A DNA stretch of 64,000 nt from Flavobacteriales bacterium (GCA_947470515.1 CANITF010000008.1:49387-113386), one strand, 5' to 3'. Shown: positions 47,981-56,323, counted from the stretch's first letter. Made by a program: numbers and translations. Notes: generated from the letters alone by a model not told the origin.

Positions 47981-48039
47981 ATTCAATATGATTCGGAGGT
48001 AATATCGTTTCAATTTTCGTTGCACGATCGTGCAAAACA
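47981..48039 (-). pseudogene. Detached second copy of the RNA methyltransferase 3' end
   Basis: These 59 bases match 49362-49420 at 54 positions in the same orientation and, read on the - strand, encode V-L-H-D-R-A-T-K-I-E-T-I-L-P-P-N-H-I-E and a stop, the last 19 residues of the SpoU-type methyltransferase at 49360. Four of five differences are silent. It holds the 16-bp palindrome TTGCACGATCGTGCAA. It lies directly after the DUF4143 gene stop, so it looks like one arm of an insertion or recombination footprint. Confidence 0.88.
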
Positions 48040-48047
48040 TTTTATTC

Positions 48048-49232
48048 TTAAATAATCTCTCCTGCCCACAATTTTTCTAAAAAATCTTTCCACGGAAGGA
48101 TCAGAATTGTATCTACTATTCTTGGCAAGGGCTCTGTGCACACTATAATCGCTTTTTTTACCTCATATTCTTTTTTGAAAGCTTTTAATCCTGTGAGGTG
48201 TTTTGATGTAATATTATTTGAAGATTTTATTTCAATAGCAACTTCATTGTGTCCCAAAATAAAATCCACTTCAATTTGTGTCGCTGTTCTCCAATAAGAA
48301 ATCAGGTATTCTAGGCCTGAATAGTGCTTGTGTGCTATTAGCTCTTGAAAAATAAAGGACTCAAAAGCGTGACCAAATAATTCACTTCCTTTTTCTATTC
48401 TTCCTCGATGAAGTAAATTATTTGCAATTCCTACATCAAAAAAGTAAAATTTAGGAGTCTTAACTACACGTCTTTTTGGCTTTCGTTGATACACAGGAAT
48501 AAAATACCCCAACAAGGTGTCTTCCAAGATTTGAAAATATTCTTTTATGGTAATTGCAGAAACACCACAATCAGCTGCAATATTTGTATAATTCACCATT
48601 TCACCCTGACTAAAAGCAGCGGCGTGCAAAAATTTTGAAAACACATCTACTTTTCTAATCTTAGCTTCAGCTACGATTTCATCTTGCAGATAATTACCGA
48701 TGTAAGAAGCAATTAATCGTTTTGGGTTTTTTGATAAATAATGTCTTGGAAGCAATCCATTATTCAGTGCTCTATCCAAATCAAAATTTGGGATTTCTTT
48801 ATAGGTTAGTGGATATAATGAATATTTTAATGCTCTTCCCCCCAACAAATTTTCTCCAGAACGAATAATTTTTCTAGGACTTGAACCGCTTAATATAAAT
48901 TGGATATTATGGTTCACGATTAGCCAATGAACTTCGTTTAATAAAATTGGAATGCGCTGAATTTCATCAATGATTACACGTTTTTTTTCTTGAGCTAATA
49001 TTGTTTCTCGAAGGTATTCAGGATTTGTAATCAATCGTTTATAGACATCTGAAAGTAATAAATCGAATACTAATGCTCCAGGAAAGAGCGTTTTAAGTAA
49101 AGTACTTTTCCCTGTTTGACGAGCACCCCAAAAAAATATACTCTGTCCATCATTGTCGATAAAAACTTGCTTTCTTACTAAATCCATCGCTAATAATTTA
49201 TACAAAGCTACAAAATTTTTATGTAAATCCAA
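48048..49232 (-). CDS. AAA ATPase with DUF4143 C-terminal domain
   Basis: A 394-residue protein of the AAA_14/DUF4143 family common in Bacteroidota and other anaerobes, function unknown. Walker A is GARQTGKST (near residue 37-45), Walker B VIIDEIQRIP, and a sensor-like FILSGSSPRKI follows. After a winged-helix-like region, the C-terminus carries the restriction-endonuclease-like motif of the family, EVDFIL...VAIEIKSS (D-x-E-x-K pattern). The ATG at 49232 gives this length; an internal ATG at 49187 (MDLVRKQVF) is equally plausible. It is bounded by 59-bp direct repeats of the neighbouring methyltransferase 3' end, indicating that it was inserted. Confidence 0.85.
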   Translation of the reverse strand: MDLHKNFVALYKLLAMDLVRKQVFIDNDGQSIFFWGARQTGKSTLLKTLFPGALVFDLLLSDVYKRLITNPEYLRETILAQEKKRVIIDEIQRIPILLNEVHWLIVNHNIQFILSGSSPRKIIRSGENLLGGRALKYSLYPLTYKEIPNFDLDRALNNGLLPRHYLSKNPKRLIASYIGNYLQDEIVAEAKIRKVDVFSKFLHAAAFSQGEMVNYTNIAADCGVSAITIKEYFQILEDTLLGYFIPVYQRKPKRRVVKTPKFYFFDVGIANNLLHRGRIEKGSELFGHAFESFIFQELIAHKHYSGLEYLISYWRTATQIEVDFILGHNEVAIEIKSSNNITSKHLTGLKAFKKEYEVKKAIIVCTEPLPRIVDTILILPWKDFLEKLWAGEII

Positions 49233-49240
49233 ACTTTAAC

Positions 49241-49301
49241 TTTGCATTTACATTAATAATCCAAAGTACTACTTTGTATTTACATTGATAATCCAAAGTA
49301 C
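49241..49301. repeat. Two direct repeats with internal symmetry upstream of the DUF4143 gene
   Basis: Two 29-base copies (49241-49269 and 49273-49301) differ at two positions. Each contains ACTTTG ... CAAAGT arms around a TTTACATT core, and ATGTAAAT at 49221 pairs with ATTTACAT at 49246. They may be tandem operators or a duplicated promoter of the ATPase gene, or part of the inserted segment's end. Confidence 0.7.
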
Positions 49302-49334
49302 ATTTTATGTTTTTAGACTAACTTTATGAATAAT

Positions 49335-49351
49335 CCCGATAGCTATCGTGA
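49335..49351. repeat. REP-like palindrome CCCGATAGCTATCGTGA
   Basis: Contains the perfect 12-bp palindrome CGATAGCTATCG at 49337-49348, just past the methyltransferase stop. CCCGATAGCTATCGGGA-type palindromes are dispersed repeats in Bacteroidota as I recall. It may act as a terminator remnant. Confidence 0.5.
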
Positions 49352-49359
49352 GATAATTG

Positions 49360-49839
49360 CTATTCAATATGATTCGGCGGTAAAATCGTTTCAACTTTTG
49401 TCGCACGATCGTGCAAAACAATACTTCCTGTTACACCAACATTCAACGATGAATTTCCAGGTAACTTGATGAGGAAATGACATTTGTCTCTCACTTCTTG
49501 CGGTAAACCGTCATTTTCAGCTCCCAATAAATAAATCGCTCGTTTTGGATGTTGAAATTCGTGCAAAAATTCTGCTTTATCATCGATTTCAATACCTACA
49601 AGTCTGCAATCGTAGGGAATATTATTCAGTAAATCATCGAACGATTTGTAGTGAAATAAAGGAATTCTCGACCAAGAACGTAAAACGTCCGAACTTTGTT
49701 TCTTGTATTTATGATCTACTGTAAAGATGTATGCCGCACCTAAAATATAGGCAGATCGCCATAACGTTCCCAAGTTGTGTTCTGTTTTGCCTCGGAATAC
49801 GCCAATGGCACAATATCCGGCTTTGTTAATTGTTTTCAC
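49360..49839 (-). CDS. SpoU/TrmH-family RNA methyltransferase
   Basis: SAM-dependent 2'-O-methyltransferase of tRNA or rRNA with the trefoil-knot fold. Motifs: N-terminal KTEHNLGTLWRSAYILGA (usual N-x-G...R), LLGAENDGLPQE and LPGNSSLNVGVTGSIVLHDR. Length 159 aa is that of small SpoU types. The substrate is not clear. Its last 19 codons are duplicated at 47981-48039 beyond the DUF4143 gene. It is divergent from the O-methyltransferase gene (66 bases). Confidence 0.88.
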   Translation of the reverse strand: MKTINKAGYCAIGVFRGKTEHNLGTLWRSAYILGAAYIFTVDHKYKKQSSDVLRSWSRIPLFHYKSFDDLLNNIPYDCRLVGIEIDDKAEFLHEFQHPKRAIYLLGAENDGLPQEVRDKCHFLIKLPGNSSLNVGVTGSIVLHDRATKVETILPPNHIE

Positions 49840-49905
49840 AGCACAAAAGTGCGAATTTTCTTCAGTACAACAATCATTTTATCCATCTTTGCAAAAAAGG
49901 TTTTC

Positions 49906-50547
49906 ATGGATTTTATTGATCAAAAATTAGATACGTACGTTTGCGCGCATTCAGAAAATGAATCAGAATTGTTGAATGAATTAAACCGTCAAACAAATCT
50001 AACGGTATTGCAACCGCGCATGTTGAGTGGTCATTTCCAAGGACGTGTTTTGAGCATGCTTTCACACATGATTAAACCAAATAGAATTTTAGAAATCGGC
50101 ACATATACAGGTTATTCAGCACTTTGTTTGGCAGAAGGCTTGACGGAAAACGGGAAACTTATTACTATTGACATCAACGAAGAATTAGAAGATATTACAA
50201 GAGAATATATTCAAAAAGCGAAGATGGAGAATGTGATTGATTATGTGATTGGAAATGCAATGGAAATCATTCCAACTCTTACTGAAGAATTTGATATCGT
50301 GTTCATTGATGCAGATAAATCCAACTATTGTAATTATTACAAATTGGTTTTTGACAAAGTAAAAAAAGGTGGTTATATCATTGCTGATAATGTGTTGTGG
50401 TCGGGAAAAGTATTGGAGGAGTATAATTTATTGGATGCTGATACCAAAGTGATTGTTGATTACAATAGAATGATTCACGATGATTCGCGTGTTCAGGAAG
50501 TGTTATTACCGATTCGAGATGGATTAATGATTGCGAGGAAATTGTAA
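49906..50547 (+). CDS. O-methyltransferase (class I, caffeoyl-CoA type)
   Basis: A 213-residue SAM-dependent O-methyltransferase of family 3. The SAM motif is ILEIGTYTGYSALCLAEGL, followed by the Asp in LITIDINEEL and FDIVFIDADKSNYCNYYKLV with the metal-binding Asp. The substrate is unknown. I chose ATG at 49906 over the longer frame from 49777, which would run over the divergent methyltransferase gene. Its stop overlaps the next start (TAATG). Confidence 0.9.
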   Translation: MDFIDQKLDTYVCAHSENESELLNELNRQTNLTVLQPRMLSGHFQGRVLSMLSHMIKPNRILEIGTYTGYSALCLAEGLTENGKLITIDINEELEDITREYIQKAKMENVIDYVIGNAMEIIPTLTEEFDIVFIDADKSNYCNYYKLVFDKVKKGGYIIADNVLWSGKVLEEYNLLDADTKVIVDYNRMIHDDSRVQEVLLPIRDGLMIARKL

Positions 50548-51230
50548 TGGTGCTTGAAATCCTTTTTCATGACGAATGCCTTATTGCGATTAATAAACCG
50601 CATGGATTATTAGTTCACCGTTCGCCAATTGCTGCAGATGCAAGTGAATTTGCCATTCAACTTCTAAGAGATCAAATAAATCAAAAAGTGTTTCCTGTTC
50701 ACCGATTGGATCGCAAAACAAGTGGCGTTCTGTTATTTGCATTGAATGATGAGGTAAATCGTTTGATGCAAGAAGCTTTTATGAATAAGAAAGTAGCTAA
50801 AAAATACCTTGCGCTTGTTCGTGGTTTTACACCTGAATCTGGAACGATTGATTACGCCTTAACCAATGACGACGGGAAAACACAAGACGCCATCACGCAT
50901 TATAAAACCATAGAAACCTTTGATGTTCCAGTTCCATTTGGGAAACAAATTTCTTCGCGTTATTCATTGGTTGAAGTAGCTCCAGAAACTGGAAGAATGC
51001 ATCAAATCAGAAAACATTTCGCTCATATTTTTCATCCAATCATTGGAGACAGGCCTCATGGTTGCAACAAGCAGAATAAGTTGTTTCTAGAAAAATGGGA
51101 AATGAATAAAATGTTGTTACATGCCCAAGAAATAAGTTTCATGCATCCAATTTCGAATGAAACGATTACAATTCAAGCAGAAATGCAGGAAGATTTTAAA
51201 AGAATTTTGGCGTTGTTTAGGGATTTTTGA
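50547..51230 (+). CDS. tRNA/rRNA pseudouridine synthase (TruC/RluA type)
   Basis: RluA-family pseudouridine synthase of 227 aa. The catalytic Asp lies in HRLDRKTSGVLLF, and ETGRMHQIRKHFAHI is the second signature. Its size and the tail after HPIIGDRPHGCNKQN resemble TruC, which modifies U65 of tRNA; the exact target is unproven. Coupled to the O-methyltransferase by a TAATG overlap. Confidence 0.88.
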   Translation: MVLEILFHDECLIAINKPHGLLVHRSPIAADASEFAIQLLRDQINQKVFPVHRLDRKTSGVLLFALNDEVNRLMQEAFMNKKVAKKYLALVRGFTPESGTIDYALTNDDGKTQDAITHYKTIETFDVPVPFGKQISSRYSLVEVAPETGRMHQIRKHFAHIFHPIIGDRPHGCNKQNKLFLEKWEMNKMLLHAQEISFMHPISNETITIQAEMQEDFKRILALFRDF

Positions 51231-51331
51231 ATTGCCGCACTTGAAATAAAAATACCGATTGATTACTATTTAATCAAAAAAAAAGTTTGATTTCTAATCT
51301 TTTTCACCTATCTTCAAGTAAAGATTGAAAG

Positions 51332-52155
51332 ATGAAGAAAGAAATAGGAGTCAATGGTTTAGTCATTAAACTAAGAAAAGAAAAAGGGGAAGAATTTATT
51401 TCATTAACCGATATTGCCAGAAAAATAATCCTCTTGAACCAAAGGATGTCGTAAAAAACTGGTTAAGATTAAAATCAACAATAGAGTTTTTAGGATTATG
51501 GGAAAAGATAAATAATCCAGAATTTAAAGGGGTCGAAATCGACCCCTTATTATTTCAAGCAGGCAGTAATTCATTTACATTATCTCCATCAAAATGGGTT
51601 GAATCAACCAATGCAATAGGAATAGTAACAAGTGCAGGTAAGTATGGGGGTACTTTCGCTCATACTGAAATTGCCTTGGAATTTGCATCTTGGATTTCTC
51701 CAGAATTTAAATTGTATTTAATAACAGAAATCAAGCGGCTCAAAGTAATAGAATCAAATCAACATAGTCTTAGCTGGTCCGTTCAGCGCACCATTTCTAA
51801 GATTAATTATAAAATTCAAACTGATTCGATCAGAGACAATTTGATTCCGAAATCGTTAACTAAAAAAGAATCAACAATCATTTACGCGAGTGAAGCTGAT
51901 TTATTAAATGTTGCATTGTTTGGAATAACTGGGCAACAATGGAAAAGTAAGAATACAAAAGCCGAAGGAAATATAAGAGATGTTGCGACCCTCGAACAAC
52001 TTGTCGTATTGAGTAATATGGAAAGTATTAACGCCTTATTAATTCAACAAGGTGTTCCATCACCTGAACGAATACTGCAACTTAACCAAGTAGCAATTAT
52101 GCAAATGAGATCAATAATGGGCGTCCAAACGATAAAGAAATTAAATAATCTTTAA
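51332..52155 (+). pseudogene. KilA-N domain protein gene with -1 frameshift
   Basis: Starting at ATG 51332 the frame reads MKKEIGVNGLVIKLRKEKGE, then DIAR, and stops at TAA 51452. From about 51424 the other frame reads NNPLEPKDVVKNWLR and continues for 240+ residues through a typical KilA-N/ANT-like region (SGAKYGGTFAHTEIALEFASW-like, ending TIKKLNNL). Adding one A to the A5 run at 51421-51425 would join them exactly, so a single-base deletion (or sequencing error) in a homopolymer broke the gene. KilA-N proteins bind DNA and are common in phage-like and accessory DNA of Bacteroidota. A GC-rich 10-bp perfect inverted repeat lies within it at 51527-51548. Confidence 0.85.
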
Positions 52156-52220
52156 ATTGTTCTAGTTAACAAAAAATCTAGTTGTAAATTACAATGTGTT
52201 CAGAAATCCCAAATTTATTT

Positions 52221-52288
52221 GGTCACTGCGTTGTACTGAGCTTGTCGCAGTGAGCTGTACTCCCCTGAGTTTATCGAAGGGTCGAAGT
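52221..52288. repeat. REP-like palindromic element between KilA-N remnant and TauE gene
   Basis: TCACTGCG (52223) pairs with CGCAGTGA (52246) around a segment containing TACTGAGCTTGTCG, followed by CCCCTGAGTTTATCGAAGGG and GTCGAAGTG. The reverse complement contains CGACAAGCTCAG and CCCTTCGATAAACTCAGGGG, a motif dispersed in Bacteroidota as I recall. It relates to the coding copies at 14776 and 62457. Confidence 0.7.
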
Positions 52289-52316
52289 GCCAAATCCCCA
52301 ATTACAAATTCTGAAT

Positions 52317-53090
52317 CTACACCAGCCCCGCTATAAACAACGCTCCCAACACAAACAACATCACACCAACAATTTTTTGAATTCCTTTCATCGTTGTTTT
52401 TTTGACCAATTGTTTCCCGAAATAGCTGCCAATAAAAGCAAAGATAATTCCCACAAGCAACAAACTTTTGTTATTATTCAAAACAGCAAAATTAAACGTT
52501 TCATAATAGACAAATAAGCGAGCAAGGTCAATCAACAAGGCAATTGCGTTTGAAGTTCCAATAAACTCGTCTTTTGTTAAGCCTGATTTATTCAAAAAGG
52601 CAGATCGAAATGCACCTTGATGACCAGAAATCCCACCAAAAAAACCACTTAACACACCTCCAAGTGGAATCCATTGTTTTTTGATTTTTAAGTTTGAGAA
52701 GCGTGGATCTAAATCAAACCAAGCGAAAAAAATCATCAAAGATCCAATTACGACTTTTAAAAGTGTGATTTCGATTGCTTTATCTCCAATAGAATAGGAG
52801 TAAAGTGCTTCAACTTTGCCAATTAATCCGAGACAATATGCACCAACTGTTGCAAAAATTACGGCAGGAAAACCAAATCGAAATAGTACTGGAAGGTTTA
52901 TGTGTTTGTAAACCAAACCAAATTTGAACAAATTATTCGATAAATGAACAATGGCCGTAGCTCCAATTGCAACTGGAAGAGGAAAGAAAATACTAAAAAC
53001 TGGTAACATCAATGTTCCAAGTCCAAAGCCAGAAAAGAAGGTTAATCCTGCACCAATTAAGACCGTCAACGCAACAATGAAATAGTCCAT
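52317..53090 (-). CDS. TauE/SafE (TSUP) family membrane permease
   Basis: A 257-residue integral membrane protein with about seven or eight helices, GAGLTFFSGFGLGTLMLPVFS at the N-terminus and LSGFFGGISGHQGAFRSAFL in the middle, typical of the TSUP family that exports sulfite or other organosulfur anions. Substrate unknown. It is convergent with the KilA-N remnant and divergent from the aldolase gene. Confidence 0.85.
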   Translation of the reverse strand: MDYFIVALTVLIGAGLTFFSGFGLGTLMLPVFSIFFPLPVAIGATAIVHLSNNLFKFGLVYKHINLPVLFRFGFPAVIFATVGAYCLGLIGKVEALYSYSIGDKAIEITLLKVVIGSLMIFFAWFDLDPRFSNLKIKKQWIPLGGVLSGFFGGISGHQGAFRSAFLNKSGLTKDEFIGTSNAIALLIDLARLFVYYETFNFAVLNNNKSLLLVGIIFAFIGSYFGKQLVKKTTMKGIQKIVGVMLFVLGALFIAGLV

Positions 53091-53172
53091 TTGAATTCTT
53101 TTTTACAAAAAAACATAAATTTCAACTAGCATTTGTCATGTAAGCAGTATTTTCATCATCAAATTAAAGAAT

Positions 53173-54192
53173 ATGATTGATTTTCGAAGTGATACTGTGA
53201 CCAAACCATCTAAAGAAATGATGGATGCAATGTTTTCTGCACCTGTTGGTGATGATGTTTTTTCAGAAGATCCAACCATCAATGAATTGCAACAATTTGC
53301 GGCTAAGATGTTCGGTAAAGAAGACGCGTTGTTTTGCAGTTCAGGAACACAAACCAATCAGATTGCAATCAATGTGCATGTGCAACCAGGTAGTGAAGTG
53401 ATTTGTCACGAAGAAAGTCATATTTATAAATACGAAGGTGGAGGAATTGCTAAAAATTCAGGAGCTTCAGTAAGATTATTACAAGGAGATCGCGGACGTT
53501 TAACGGTAGAATCTATTGCGAAATGGGTGAATCCCGACGATGTTCATTTTCCAACGACTCAATTGGTGAGTTTGGAAGATACAGCAAATAGAGGTGGAGG
53601 AGCAATTTATGATTTTACAGAAATTCAAAAAATTAAAAAGTTTTGCGTTGCCAATAATTTACCCTTACACCTTGACGGAGCGCGTTTAATGAATGCTTTG
53701 GTAGAAACGAAAATTGATCCAAAAGTATACGCTGCTGAATTCGATTCCATTTCTTTGTGTTTATCAAAAGGATTAGGAGCGCCAGTTGGTTCGGTTTTAA
53801 TTGGAACGAAAGATTTTATTAAGAAAGCAAGACGTGTGCGTAAAGTTTTTGGAGGTGGAATGCGTCAAGCAGGAATCATTGCAGCAGGAGGTTTGTATGC
53901 GTTGAAAAACAATGTTGACCGTTTGTTAATTGACCATCAACATGCACGACAATTAGAACAAACTTTGAATCAACTTATTTGGGTAAATGAAGTAATTTCT
54001 GTCGAAACGAATATTGTTGTTGTCATTTTGAATGACCCTTCAAAACGGGATGAAATTATTTCAAAATTAGCAGAACAAGGAGTTCGCGTTATGGCTTTTG
54101 GAGAAGGAATGTTGCGCTTGGTAACGCATTTAGATGTATCTTCGAATGAGATTGATCAAACCTGTGAAATCTTAAGAAAATTAAACGCTTAG
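53173..54192 (+). CDS. Low-specificity L-threonine aldolase
   Basis: PLP-dependent cleavage of L-threonine or L-allo-threonine to glycine and acetaldehyde. N-terminal MIDFRSDTVTKPSKEM, GDDVFSEDPTINEL and the His/Asp of LPLHLDGARLMN are diagnostic; the PLP lysine is in LCLSKGLGAPVGS. Length 339 aa. The name ltaE is used for such enzymes, but I leave the symbol blank as specificity is not proven. The next gene begins one base after its stop. Confidence 0.92.
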   Translation: MIDFRSDTVTKPSKEMMDAMFSAPVGDDVFSEDPTINELQQFAAKMFGKEDALFCSSGTQTNQIAINVHVQPGSEVICHEESHIYKYEGGGIAKNSGASVRLLQGDRGRLTVESIAKWVNPDDVHFPTTQLVSLEDTANRGGGAIYDFTEIQKIKKFCVANNLPLHLDGARLMNALVETKIDPKVYAAEFDSISLCLSKGLGAPVGSVLIGTKDFIKKARRVRKVFGGGMRQAGIIAAGGLYALKNNVDRLLIDHQHARQLEQTLNQLIWVNEVISVETNIVVVILNDPSKRDEIISKLAEQGVRVMAFGEGMLRLVTHLDVSSNEIDQTCEILRKLNA

Positions 54193-54193
54193 A

Positions 54194-54814
54194 ATGAAAC
54201 AAATCTTGTTTTTATTTATTGGATTAACGCTTTTTTCTTGTAATCAAAAGAAGCCAAAGGTGATTAATATGAGTGATATTACGCCACATTCTGAACGAGT
54301 CACAAATGGAAAAGAAAAAGGCGATACATCAACGGTTATTGATTATGGTTTTAATCTCAAGATAGCGGATGAAATTGGCATTCAAGTCATGGAGATAGAT
54401 TCTATCGGCGAACCTTTATTTCCGGATCGTTTTTCACCTAAAAAGATTAAAAAACTCACTTTACATTTAAAAGAGAATCCAATTACCTATTGTCACTGGA
54501 CGTTTAAAGATTCAATCCACACAAAAAATGCTTTGTACAATTGGATTGACTGTTATGGTCCAAATTGCAAATCCATTAAATATGCCCAAAAAATAAATTT
54601 TCAGAAAGACAATTTTATACTTCTAGAAAGTGATACATCATTGACTTATATTTCGTCACCTAGTAAATTAATTGCGGACGATTGGTTGAAATATTTTGAA
54701 TTACAAACAGAAATTAAGGACTGGAAATTAATGATTTATCAAGGGACAAGAGCTAAAGCAACTTGGTATTCAGTAATCGAAGGTAAAAAAGAACCATTAA
54801 AACCTACAAAATGA
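54194..54814 (+). CDS. Small lipoprotein of unknown function
   Basis: A 206-residue protein with a lipoprotein signal (MKQILFLFIGLTLFSC, lipid Cys C16). I do not recognise a domain; the mature part has alternating charged and aromatic residues and two Cys in WIDCYGPNCKS. It starts one base after the aldolase stop and overlaps the next gene by four bases (ATGA), so all three are probably co-transcribed. Confidence 0.75.
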   Translation: MKQILFLFIGLTLFSCNQKKPKVINMSDITPHSERVTNGKEKGDTSTVIDYGFNLKIADEIGIQVMEIDSIGEPLFPDRFSPKKIKKLTLHLKENPITYCHWTFKDSIHTKNALYNWIDCYGPNCKSIKYAQKINFQKDNFILLESDTSLTYISSPSKLIADDWLKYFELQTEIKDWKLMIYQGTRAKATWYSVIEGKKEPLKPTK

Positions 54815-55143
54815 AAATAGTAAACAGAGGATACATCGCAGTTAGACAAAACAAAGCTTTTTGGGATTGGGCAAATGAATTTGAGTCCGATATGGAATTT
54901 AACGTTGAAGACGATATCGATCCGAATATTTATCTCATCACAGAAGATTTTATTGATGTTGAACCAATCATCGAGCAAAACTTCAAGAAAATTTTCAAAA
55001 ATGAGTTGTCAATGATTACAGAAGAAGAAACAGATTGGCCAGAAACACGCACCATGGAAGTTTTTTTAGAATGGTTCACAATTGAAGTAGGTTCAACCGT
55101 TTTTGATCTGGAAAAGAGTGATTTAAGAGTGGAGAAGGTTTAA
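54811..55143 (+). CDS. Conserved hypothetical protein, acidic
   Basis: A 110-residue acidic protein beginning MKIVNRGYIAVRQNKAFWDW with no domain that I can name. Such sequences are seen in Bacteroidota as conserved hypotheticals, to my memory. Starts at the ATGA overlap with the lipoprotein gene. Confidence 0.72.
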   Translation: MKIVNRGYIAVRQNKAFWDWANEFESDMEFNVEDDIDPNIYLITEDFIDVEPIIEQNFKKIFKNELSMITEEETDWPETRTMEVFLEWFTIEVGSTVFDLEKSDLRVEKV

Positions 55144-55163
55144 TGTTTTGAACCTTTTTGTTT

Positions 55164-55171
55164 TACTTTTG
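55164..55171 (+). promoter_or_regulatory. Probable -7 box (TACTTTTG) for the SOUL gene
   Basis: TACTTTTG fits TAnnTTTG and lies 19 bases before the ATG at 55191. TTTG occurs at 55147-55150 and 55157-55160, but at 13 and 3 bases, too close for a normal -33 element. Confidence 0.4.
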
Positions 55172-55190
55172 TTTTACTAAAAAAAATAAT

Positions 55191-55784
55191 ATGAAAACAT
55201 TTATTTACATATTGATTGGGCTTACCCTAGTTTTCTTTGTAACACAAGCATTTATGGTAAGAAGCACCAGTAAAACTGAACAACATAAATATTCAGTGAT
55301 AAAAACATATGATAATTTTGAAGTGAGAAGGTATGCAAAGGCATTATTTTCAACTGTAAAATTGAATGAAAAATCATATGATGAAGTTTCGGGTAAAGGG
55401 TTTCGTGTTTTAGCGGGGTATATTTTTGGAGGCAATGAAAGCAATGAGAAAATAGCAATGACTTCGCCTGTTGCAATGCAAATAGGTGATTCATCAAAGA
55501 TGTCATTTATGGTTCCAGCTGGTTATTCCCTGGATAATTTACCAAAACCGACTGACAGCAAAATATATTTTGAGTTTAAAGAAGAAGCAATCATGGCGGC
55601 CATTGAATTTGGAGGTTGGGCCAGTGATGAGAAAATTGAGGAGTATAAAAAGAAATTAATCGCCGAATTGGAAAAAGAGCAAATTCAGTATAAAGGAAGT
55701 TTTTCTTATCTAGGTTACAATCCTCCTTACGAGGTTTTCAATCGAAGAAATGAAATTGTTGTGGAACTTGAGAATTATAAATAG
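55191..55784 (+). CDS. SOUL/HBP family heme-binding protein
   Basis: A 197-residue protein with one N-terminal hydrophobic segment (MKTFIYILIGLTLVFFVTQAF) and a SOUL domain: YDNFEVRRYAKALFS, KIAMTSPVAMQ, FMVPAGYSLDNLPKP and YNPPYEVFNRRNEIVVEL are typical. SOUL proteins bind heme or have other roles. The ATG at 55191 is chosen because the longer frame from 55158 lacks a start and similarity. Confidence 0.88.
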   Translation: MKTFIYILIGLTLVFFVTQAFMVRSTSKTEQHKYSVIKTYDNFEVRRYAKALFSTVKLNEKSYDEVSGKGFRVLAGYIFGGNESNEKIAMTSPVAMQIGDSSKMSFMVPAGYSLDNLPKPTDSKIYFEFKEEAIMAAIEFGGWASDEKIEEYKKKLIAELEKEQIQYKGSFSYLGYNPPYEVFNRRNEIVVELENYK

Positions 55785-55868
55785 TTAATTACCAATTACG
55801 ACTGCCAAAGGCTGCACCGACCGAATGAGGAAGTAATTACGAATTACGAATGAGTTGAATCATAAGTA
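55785..55868. repeat. Heptamer-type spacer between SOUL and CYTH genes
   Basis: Contains TACCAAT, TACGACT, TACGAAT, TACGAAT in 7-base steps near 55793-55855, the same YACRAAT family, interrupted by CTGCCAAAGGCTGCACCGACC. No gene. Confidence 0.6.
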
Positions 55869-56318
55869 TCAACACCTCTCCACCAAATTTGAATTAAAAT
55901 ACTGCTGATCCAACGAAACATCTTCTGTTACCCAATCAGGTTTCTCAAAAGCTTCCTCTTCCGATGTCAATTCAATCTCTGCAATCATCAATCCTTCGAG
56001 TTTGCCATGAAATTCATCTATTTCCCATAAATGATTCCCAACAGCAATTTCAAAACGGTATTTTTCGATGATTTTATCCGCAAATTGTTCAATCAATTCA
56101 TTTGCTTCGTTTAAAGGAATTTCATATTCAAATTCACTTCTCGAAATACCAACAGTTGGACCTTTAATCGTAAGAAATCCTTTTTCGCCCTTCACACGAA
56201 CACGAATTGTTTTTTCAGGTGTTCGAACGAGATAAGCTTGAACAATTCTTTTGGGTGCTGGTTTGTTGACCAATTCCCATTTTTCTTTGTTGACTAAAAA
56301 TTTTCGTTCGATTTCCAT
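55869..56318 (-). CDS. CYTH domain phosphatase/cyclase-like protein
   Basis: A 149-residue CYTH-fold protein: the signature EIERKFLV at the start, RVRVKGEKGFLTIKGP, and EFEYEIP and WEIDEFHGKL with the acidic metal ligands. Most bacterial members hydrolyse triphosphates such as thiamine triphosphate or inorganic triphosphate; a few are class IV adenylate cyclases. Family assignment only. Confidence 0.9.
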   Translation of the reverse strand: MEIERKFLVNKEKWELVNKPAPKRIVQAYLVRTPEKTIRVRVKGEKGFLTIKGPTVGISRSEFEYEIPLNEANELIEQFADKIIEKYRFEIAVGNHLWEIDEFHGKLEGLMIAEIELTSEEEAFEKPDWVTEDVSLDQQYFNSNLVERC

Positions 56319-56323
56319 AAAAT

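Noticed and set aside
49777..49905. Longer start for the O-methyltransferase from 49777
   Set aside because: It would overlap the divergent methyltransferase gene and adds no family sequence; MDFIDQKLD at 49906 is a normal start.
51421..51430. Programmed -1 frameshift in the KilA-N gene
   Set aside because: A AAA ATA is not a proper X XXY YYZ slippery site; a lost A is simpler. The nearby stem at 51527 is too far to act as a stimulator.
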